A stretch of DNA of 64,000 nt, taken from assembly GCA_037176725.1 (NCBI GenBank), contig JAZBRS010000059.1, positions 6,249,001 through 6,313,000 on the forward strand. Direction: 5' to 3'. Positions 56,082-64,000 of the stretch are shown here, in pieces. The translations under genes and the position numbers were made by a program. The DNA is from Posidonia oceanica (taxonomy: Eukaryota > Streptophyta > Magnoliopsida > Alismatales > Posidoniaceae). How positions within the stretch are numbered: position 1 is the first letter of the stretch; each line of letters begins with the position of its first letter. The notes below the pieces were generated by a model, which saw only the letters and a list, made by a program, of their open reading frames with translations, ran no database searches and was not told the origin of the DNA.

Positions 56082-58905
56082 ATGTCGTCGTTGGGCATCA
56101 AGAAAGAGATACAGAAGCTGTAAAATTATTTAGAAGCAGTACAAGAGGGGCTCTCAGATGCCGAGGAGCAGCAACTCAAAACATCTAACATACCACAATG
56201 GCTTCAACACCTAAAAGCCTTTGCCCATGATGCTGAAGACATACTTTACGAATTCGCGACCAAAGCAAAAAAACATGCTGATCCCAAGGTCATTTTATTT
56301 CGGCATAAGATAGTTAACGAGATAAGAAATATCATGCTAGAGTTGGATGATCTATTAGAGAGAAGGAAGAAACTTGACATGGAAATGTTAAAGCCAAAAG
56401 GGCAGCTTAATGCTGGAAAAAAGGTAGATGAGGTGCAGGTAAGCAGGAGGCCTGAGATTAGCTATATGCAAGAACATGGATTCAAGTTGATAGGAAGGGA
56501 AGAGATCAAAGAGAAGATAATAAACCAGTTGCTTGGTTGTGTTACTGGTAAAACAGAGTCTTCGTTGTGCTCATTGTGGGAATGGGTGGTCTTGCCCAAG
56601 CAATCAATAACGATGAAAGAGTGAAGGACCATTTTAAAATATACATGAAGTGGTTATCTGTTGTAGAGTATTTCGAGCCCGAAGATCTTATAAGAAAACT
56701 CTTGAGAGAACCATCTCATCATGAATTGGAAAACCACAAGCTAGGAATTCTGCAAGAAACATTAAAGAACGAAGTAAGGATCAGAGATTTCTATTTGTTC
56801 TTGATGATGTTTGGATTGAGATTGAGATTGAGATGGAATGGAAAAACCTATGGGTTCCTCTGTCTTTTGGGAAGAAAGCAAGTAATGTGATTATAACTTG
56901 TCGAAGTCAAAAGGTCACTAATTAAGGCAATGAAACAAGTGCTAACCAACATCATGCATCCTCTAAAAGATGAATTTTGCTTCTCTATCTTTGAGTCATA
57001 TGCATTTGTGAATGGCAAGTCAGATAATTTCCCAATCTTAAAATCAATTGGTTGGAAAATAGTTAAAAAGCTTAAAGGCCTTCCGTTAGCAGCAGCTAAA
57101 AGAGTAGGACGTGCTTTGTTTGGAAACACTGATGTGAATAGATGGAAAGATATCTTACCAGATGAGTTGTGGGTTTTAAAAGAAGAAGATGATGATGTCA
57201 TGCCAGCTTTGTGATGGAGTTACCGTCAACTTCCTCCACATCTAAAACAGTGTTTTGTCTATTGCTCTATATTCCCAAACGATTTTGTGTTTGTCAAAGA
57301 TGATCTAATCTGAAAGTGGATGGCAGTAGGTCTTGTATATCCTAACGAGAAAGAAAGATTGGAAGACATTGAGAGTGACTACTTTCAGGATTTGTTTCAT
57401 AGGTCCTTTTTTGAAATGGTGAATGACAATTATGTCATGCATGATCTCATCCATGATCTTGCACAATAAATTTCCTCTGATGAATGCAAGACAATTTGTG
57501 ATGGTAATCAGTAATCACCCCCAAGAAACAATCTTAGATGACAGTATTGAGAGAAAATCTATAACCCTGCGGCATCTGTCAGTTCTTCACCAAAATGTGA
57601 AAGAGGATATTGAACTTGGACGTTTGTGCAAATACAAAAAGCTCCGCAGTATCATTGTGCACTCAGGAGAACATAGTTTCCTGAGTACTGAAGAGAATTC
57701 TTCTCATTATCAATTAGTTCCAAGGAAATATGTTAGTGTTGCATTTATTAAGGGTAAAAATGAAGCTCCCTGATTCCATTAGTGAACTAATACATTTGCG
57801 CTACGTAAGATTTGATGGTTGCAGAGAGCTTGAAGATTTATCTGAATCCTTATGTGAGCTTTACAATCTACAAACATTACATACAGAAGATATGCATCAA
57901 CTTGAAAGGTTGCCTGGTGGCATGTCTAAATTAATAATTTTGCGTCATCTGCATTTACTTTCTTTTTTTACTTCCACGATAAGTGGCATTGGGAAGCCAA
58001 CATCCCTTCAAGAATTGAGGTACTTTAGAGTGTATCTGCAATTCGGTGCCCGTTCCTTCAAGAATTGACATGTTACAACTCCGTGGGCGTCTTTGCATAG
58101 CAAATCTAGAGAACGTGGGAAGTGGTAGAGGCAGATGAGATCAGGATGATGGAAAGGTTCCATCTTAATGATTTGGAACTCGGCTGGTCAGGTATAAGTG
58201 AACGTGACATGGAGATTCTTGAAGCTCTAAAACCTCATTCTCACCTTCAAAATCTGAAAATCCTGTGCTACAGTCAACGAAGCCCAAGTTGGATTGTTAA
58301 AACACATCTCCCCCATCTCAAAAAGCTTGAGTTGTGGCGTTGCCAAGGGTTGGAGTCCGTCCCAACTCCTGAAAACCTTACATCATTGAATTTAATTCGG
58401 TGTTTGGATCTAAGGTCCCTTCCATCATGGGTTCATCTTGCTAAACTTGAGGTGTTGGAGATCGATGATTGTCCAAAGCTTACAATGGAGGAACAACTGT
58501 TTACAGTTAACAGTAACAGCGCATCATCGTCATCATTAACAATACTAGTGGTTTCACTCAAGGAATTGAGTGTCGATAATTGGGAACTTCTTGCATCAAT
58601 CCTAAAGTCCAATCTCCCTTTCCTCGTGAAATTGTTCATTGAGAAGTGTGAGAATCTAACATCCTTCACTCCAGAGGAGGAAATTCGGTGGGGAAGTCTC
58701 ACTTTGCTTAAAAGTCTACAGTAATGGGAATGTAGGAAACCGAGGTGTCTTCCTAGAGCACTCCATTCATGTCCTCCCTCCGAGTAATGGAAATATTTGA
58801 CTGCCCTAATGTCCAAGCATTGCCAGAGCAGGGCTTCCCCAAGTCTTTGCAAAATCTTTGGATAAAATATTGCCCCAGACTCGAGCAGTGGTGTCAGAAT
58901 GACTG
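56082..58905 (+). pseudogene. RGA-type CC-NBS-LRR pseudogene
   Basis: The reading frame changes and stops repeatedly but follows the order of an RGA-like NLR. The coiled-coil part reads LSDAEEQQLKTSNIPQWLQH and AFAHDAEDILYEFATKAKK after a stop near 56115. The NB-ARC start is KLIGREEIKEKIINQLLG, then a frameshift near 56570, then VGMGGLAQAINNDERVKDHF. Here the P-loop residues between GMGGL and AQ are deleted. Next are [41 protein letters not shown] (stop at 57467-57469) and degenerate LRRs (SELIHLRYVRFDGCRELEDL, HLKKLELWRCQGLESVP). The end is LEQWCQND with a stop at 58903-58905. The N-terminal ~40 residues of a normal gene are also missing. It cannot bind nucleotide and is not functional. Confidence 0.88.
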
Positions 58906-59319
58906 ACAAGACAGGCTGAAGATGACTCACATTCCCGAATTCATAATTAGTAAATGGAAAATTCCTTCTTGATCTACTAGTTGAAAAAAACCATTTCACT
59001 CATTGGTCATTGAACTGTTCAGTTCAAGTGATTGGACCAATCCAATTTATCACCTTGGCTTGTATAAGTGTATTGCAACTTGCATGAAATGAATATAAAT
59101 AATCAGGAAAACTGAAGTTGAAATAATGGTGTTAAGCAGGGTAACTTATTTGTTTGGCAGATTGTAGAGATTGATTTTCAATTTTTTCCCTTCTCTTATT
59201 TTGTACACACTGGAGTTTAAGGCTGTAAGTCCCCTCCATGTTTTGTTTATTCGGTTATAAAAATAATTTTAAGCATGTATGTGAAAAAAACCCTGAAATA
59301 TGGATACACCTAGTCAATT

Positions 59320-59420
59320 TAACATCGAACAAAGTATAGCTCATTCGATAGGTAACTATTACTCCGGTTGAAGGTTGTGGGTTTGAATCCCAATAAGTGC
59401 AGAACTTTAAAAAAAAAATC
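59320..59420 (+). repeat. tRNA-derived SINE, copy 2
   Basis: It contains an A box (TATAGCTCATTCGATAGG) and B box (GGGTTTGAATCCC), then CAATAAGTGCAGAAC and an A-run. It matches the copy at 54360-54480 in order and spacing, with substitutions. Confidence 0.65.
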
Positions 59421-60640
59421 AGTTTAACTGCACTAGGTTCCATCATATTTCCTTTTTTGCTTTACTGTGCATGCTTTTGTGATGTATAATGTTGGAAAAA
59501 GAGAGGAAAAACTAATGTTTTGCCCACATGTTGTAGCGTGTTTTAAGAGTAAACTAGTTCAGTTTTCAACTATAATTTTTTTTCTCACAAATTTAACTCA
59601 GGTACCTTACTTATTCTTCTCCTTCTATTCTTTTTACAATGCATCATTTTCCCTCTTTTCTAATACCTTATGTTCTTTCCTTCCCACTCTGTTTAATATA
59701 AATGCGACGTTCTCGTCTCCTTAATAAATATTTCACTAATAAACTTATAAGTTGTAAATTAACTTCATTACTAACTGTAGTACTTTACCAAGAGAATTAG
59801 TAAATTGTGAATTAACTTTATTATTGTTACACTTTATCAAGAGAATTAATAAGTTCGAAATTACTTAGCAGGTTGAAAACATATATTTTATCCTTATATA
59901 CACACTTCACCAAGTAATTCTATGATGATGTTATCATTGACTGTTGCATTTTATCAAGCCTTGGTTGACTGTAAATACTTGTTCTTCTTCACGGCTAATC
60001 CTATGGTAGCTTTGTTTGGCCATAAAATAGCAAAAAAGATAAGGTCCAATAAGTTTAATTCAGTTCAAGCTCGAAATGCTTAAACGACATTTGTTAAAAG
60101 AGGGAACGCCATGGGCAGGGGATCATCCAACTCTACCATTCATTCTAAATGGATAAGTGTAATATTATGCATCGAGTCTACTGGTTGGGCCATTCTGAGG
60201 ACACACAGTCTGCTTGTTTTGCTCATAATCAACTGATATTAGGGACACACTATTTTCTTGTATTGTAGCTCAAAGTTCATGATCTAAAACTACTTGATTT
60301 TGCGACATGTGAACTGCGGCTATACAAACTCTAGAATGCATAGGCCAGACTCTGCATAAATTGGTTGCTGCCTTTGGATATAGCCTGAAATAATCCAGTA
60401 ATTGAAAAAAAAATTACAAGATGCTTAACTAATTCATTTCTAAATCAAGTTGTTCGAACGTGCTCTCCACTAAAAATGTCGTGGGTCTAGATAGTTGATT
60501 ATGACTTAATAATTAGTTAAGTGAATTCTTTTGTCATGATACCCAAAATAGAAAACCAGAGGGTCATTCTTAATATAGAAGCCAACAGAATTTCAACAAT
60601 AACACCACCTTATACTTACATACCAAATTAAAAAAGAAGA
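59421..60640. other. intergenic, AT-rich
   Basis: There is no supported gene. It contains the third occurrence of the TAGCTTTGTTT-type dispersed repeat (59990-60070) and a threefold GAGAATTAGTAA/GAGAATTAATAA phrase at 59790-59850. Confidence 0.4.
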
Positions 60641-60649
60641 AACTAGGGG

Positions 60650-60830
60650 TGGCCACGGTTCGGTTTGGTTTAATTTGAAGCAAAACCATAAACCAAATCA
60701 TATAATTTGGTTTGAACAATTTTCAAACCAAATCGAACCATTTTTCCTATTAAAACCGAACCACTTAAAATCGATTTGGTTCGGTTCGATTTGTGGTTTA
60801 ACCATTTAATAAAACATATAGAAAAAATAA
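60650..60830. repeat. GGTTCGGTTTGG-rich inverted repeat
   Basis: Clusters of GGTTCGGTTTGGTTT and the complementary AACCAAATCGAACC alternate, so the segment can fold on itself. It is preceded by AGGGGTGGCCACGG. Such GGTTCGGTTTGG stretches after a GGGGTGGC start occur as small dispersed repeats in many plant genomes. A hAT-like MITE is possible, but no target duplication was verified. Confidence 0.45.
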
Positions 60831-61458
60831 AATAACAAGGAAGGATAGTTGTTAACTTGGAAGACAAAGAGTGGAAGACGAAGAGGAAGAGTGAATGTGT
60901 TGTGTGCAGTGAGGCGGCGTAAGAGAAATGAGAAATAGGATTAGGGTTACAGCCTTACATAACATATTAACATATATATTAATATAGAGTGAATCTCAGA
61001 TAAGGTCTGGACTCAGTTTATATAATAAGGCCTATAATCTGAACCGTTGATCTTCAAACTCAGATTTAAATCAGGACCGTCCAAAATTTAGAATGGAACA
61101 TTCGTATTGCATTTAGTGTTCCAAGACCTCGTCATGTGTGCGATATCATTACCTTTCATGCAGCAATGGAAAGACGTGTTGGTGCCGTCGAAACGTCCTT
61201 TCGCCTTCCTCCTTCATTTCGGCAGTGTATCGGTGAAAAGGGATAACTTTTCTGTCCGGCGACGACACATCCCCCGCTCCAGAAGAACTGAAGACGCCGG
61301 CATCCTCTGCTCCTTTGAAAGAAGAAAGTTTGCCGACGTGATTTGAGAACGGCGTCGGCCGATAAAAGAAGTTCTCGGGTGACTTCCATCAACGAGGTCA
61401 TCGACAACTCAGCGGGAGACTAACCTTGAAACAGACACCTCCAATATTAGTCGACGCC

Positions 61459-64000
61459 ATGGAAAGCCATCGACGAAGGAAGCCATCTACAGTCGGGTAA
61501 GAATCTCCATTTCATTATTTTCTTTTAGTGGTTTTATGTTTGTATTGTCCATTCTAGAAACCCTCTTCTTGTTCCTGTACTAAAAATCCTATTTTAGTTT
61601 CCGTCAAGATAAGTTACAGTAGAATGAACGACCAAAAATATTTTGAGTTTTTTTCCTACATTTTCGAGTGATTCAGTTTTGTTTGTTGGTGGTACTGAAA
61701 CTAAAATCTAAACATTGGTCTAAAATCTTTAGTTGCACTGATACATTAATTTTTTTTTGTTAAATAAACCGTAACTCTCGTATCCTTGAGAAACCTTCTT
61801 TTAGTCCCTGAACAAAAAACCCTATTTCAGTTATGTAATGTTTTGCATTTTCACACTAATATTATATATTACAATTTTGTTTTGGGTGTTACTGAAACTA
61901 AAATTTTAACATTCGTATAAAATCTTTAGTTGCACTCATACGTTAACTTTTCTTTGTTAAAAAAACCGTAACTCTCGTATTCTTGAGAAACCATCTTTTA
62001 GTCCCTGTCAAAAAAACCCTATTTCAATTATCTAATGTTATACGTTATGTCACTATTATTTCATAATACATTTTTGTTATTAGTGTTACTGAAACTTTTT
62101 TTTTTTACAGCAACGACGACATGCCAACATTCGGTTTGGGTTTGACACAAACCCCCCAATGTCAAGAAAAGGAAACACCCAATCATCCTTCATGTATACG
62201 AAGTAAGGTCAAGAAGACATTAGAGTTTGCTGGAAGTTGTGAATAAGTTGAAGACCAAAACATTCATGAGGAAGAAGTGCCCTGCGATCGAAAAGAAGAA
62301 AGAACAAAGAGTAAGCTTCTAAACATAATATCCATCAATAAATGGTTGTTTTATAAATCAGTAGATTGAGATGTATTGATTTATTCTTTTCATAATTTTT
62401 TTCAGATCAACACAGATGTGTTTCTTATGGACTTCTTAAGTTTTTTAAGGTCAATAGAGTAAGTGAGAGAGTAGTGGCCAAAATAAAGAATACTCCTTTT
62501 TCCCAGTTTTGGGAGATGCCACTTTGTAAAGTGATAAATTCTGATCTCGACACAATTGTGTCGAATTATGTGGGGGAACACTACTTCTTGTTAGGTAGTG
62601 TTAGATGTAAATTTACTTTAGATGATGTTGTAGAAATTCTTCAAATTCCAAAAGGATCAAAGGAGTTAATTTAGGTTAAAAACTACAAAGCAACCTCAGA
62701 TTTTGAAAAATTATTCAAAAGGAAAACTAGGGTGAAAAAAACGGAAGTTGAGAAAGAACTGAGACTTGTATTAAGTAGAGGGAAATGTGAGGAGGATGAC
62801 ATAGCTGTGAAACTATGGATTTGTTTAGTTTTTTGCACATTCTTGATACCTGATTCTAGCAGTGCATTCCCATCTTGGATGCTACGTTATATTGATGACT
62901 TAGAAGGGCTTCCAAACTACAACTGGGCCCTTTATGCTTCTGAGGTTATCTTAGATAGTTTGGACAACTTGAAGTCCTATTGCCTAGGACGTGTTTGGGC
63001 ACTTTTGGTATGTATATTGCTAACTTGTTCTAGTTTATAAAATTAACAACTTTCTATTACTTACTGATTTGATGGAATTGTAGGTTTGGACTTATGAAAG
63101 AGATGAAACTGTGAAGCCGTCATACCCAACAGCCACCCCATTATTTAAAAGGTGGTCAAAAATTGATAAGGAAATACCTAAGAAGGGAGCTGCGAAAAGA
63201 AAGCGTCAATATGAGGTTCTATAATTGATTATATAGGCTAATATATAGATTCTTTAGATGACTAACTATCAAATAATTTATTGTTAGGAGGAACTGTCTA
63301 ATGATGATGATGATTTCGAGACTAGAGTAGTACATGGGTCCAAACAGGAAGTAACATATTTTTGCTGTCACTTCATTGTTAGTTTCTTACTTAAGTTTTA
63401 GTAACACTGAAATGGATTTTTATAATATAAGGAATTTCAGTGTCACATTGCATTGTTTTCTAGGTGAAACATTAATGTCTTGATATTGAAGTTTTTGTGT
63501 CACATTGATTTGTTATTTGGATTAGACCAGAACTGCTTTTGGATTTTAGTTTCTATTTCTTTGTTATTCTGATGCATACCACCATAAAAGTTCCTGTAGC
63601 ATTAAAACATATCTAGTGAAAAGAGTTTTTGTATCAATACAAAAACTGTGTTGAATTTATCTCCTATTGATAAATGTTAATGTATTGTGCCATTTCTTAT
63701 CAGAGAAAGAAGGAGGCATCAACATCATCTACAAAGGACGATGCCATGGCAATCTTGAAAGAAGAAGTTATTGAGTTGAGAAAATCTTTAGAGTATAGTA
63801 ATAAAGAAGTAGAATTTTTTAAATTTGAAGTTGAGAAAATGGGTCATCAGATTAACCATTTAACAATTGTAAATAAAGACTTGTCTGTTGAACTGAACAA
63901 TTTAAGAGACTATGTAATTAATAGACTTGTAAGGCTTGAAGAGAAGATACACAAGCCTGATAATGAAGAGGAGGAACAACAACATTGCAAAGAGCCAGAG
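61459..64000 (+). pseudogene. coiled-coil protein resembling DUF1985/Ulp1-associated transposon genes, partial
   Basis: Six exons fit with consensus splice sites and matching phases: 61459-61496, 62111-62310, 62406-63007, 63084-63215, 63288-63350 and 63704 to the window end. Exon 3 encodes FSQFWEMPLCKVINSDLDTI, LGSVRCKFTLDDVVEILQIP and FPSWMLRYIDDLEGLPNYNW. This layout resembles the DUF1985-type domain of plant Ulp1-like proteins, many carried by Mutator-like elements; the assignment is from memory and tentative. Exon 4 has a basic patch (KKGAAKRKR), exon 5 an acidic patch, and exon 6 a long coiled coil (AILKEEVIELRKSLEYSN). Two in-frame stops, TAA at 62244-62246 and TAG at 62672-62674, disrupt it. 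The 3' part lies outside the window. Confidence 0.5.

Noticed and set aside
1..64000. tRNA genes, rRNA genes or CRISPR arrays
   Set aside because: No cloverleaf-compatible tRNA, rRNA segment or spacer-repeat array was recognised; A/B boxes seen belong to SINEs.

Overview
This window is nuclear DNA of a flowering plant, probably a eudicot. It holds plant-type LTR retrotransposons (Tat/Ogre-like Ty3 and short-LTR Ty1/copia), CACTA termini, tRNA-derived SINEs, GT-AG introns, a CDR1-like aspartic protease, a MEX1-like maltose transporter and coiled-coil NLR resistance genes. The species cannot be fixed from the sequence.

Positions 1-30.8 kb are a nested transposon block. (1) 1-16737, minus strand: most of a very large Tat/Ogre-like element with a 5.56-kb 5' LTR, a PBS of the tRNA-Arg type used by Ogre, gag, zinc knuckle, protease, RT, two RNase H domains and integrase. 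Its 3' LTR lies beyond the left edge. It carries one frameshift and several in-frame stops. (2) 16738-20389: the end of a CACTA transposon with its subterminal repeats, enclosing minus-strand exons of an unrecognised host gene. The first element is inserted in one of these exons. (3) 20390-26853, plus strand: a non-autonomous relative of the first element. It keeps the leader, two zinc-knuckle segments, the last ~28 codons of integrase and the 3' noncoding region, but has no protease or RT. It also carries a striking 29-bp hairpin-forming tandem array and a 3' LTR. (4) 26854-30775, minus strand: a gag-remnant element with a complete 1,275-bp 3' LTR.

Positions 30.8-42 kb are genic. There is an intact two-exon CDR1-like aspartic protease gene (minus). 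Beside it is a MEX1-like maltose exporter gene (minus, nine exon pieces traced), whose 5.4-kb intron holds a complete but decayed copia element (132-bp LTRs, target duplication GACAC/GGCAC). The MEX1-like copy has an apparent frameshift at its N-terminus and a stop at the end of one exon, so it is probably a pseudogene.

Positions 42-59 kb are a decaying resistance-gene neighbourhood: a 3' scrap of an NLR, a 0.5-kb direct duplication, one intact RPS2/RPS5-type CC-NBS-LRR gene (1,025 aa), and an RGA-type NLR pseudogene that has lost its P-loop. Two SINE copies and a 202-bp tandem duplication lie between them.

Positions 61.4-64 kb contain six consistent exons of a coiled-coil protein resembling DUF1985/Ulp1-associated transposon proteins. 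It has two in-frame stops and runs off the right edge. No RNA genes or CRISPR arrays were seen. Only the CDR1-like protease and the CC-NBS-LRR gene look intact.
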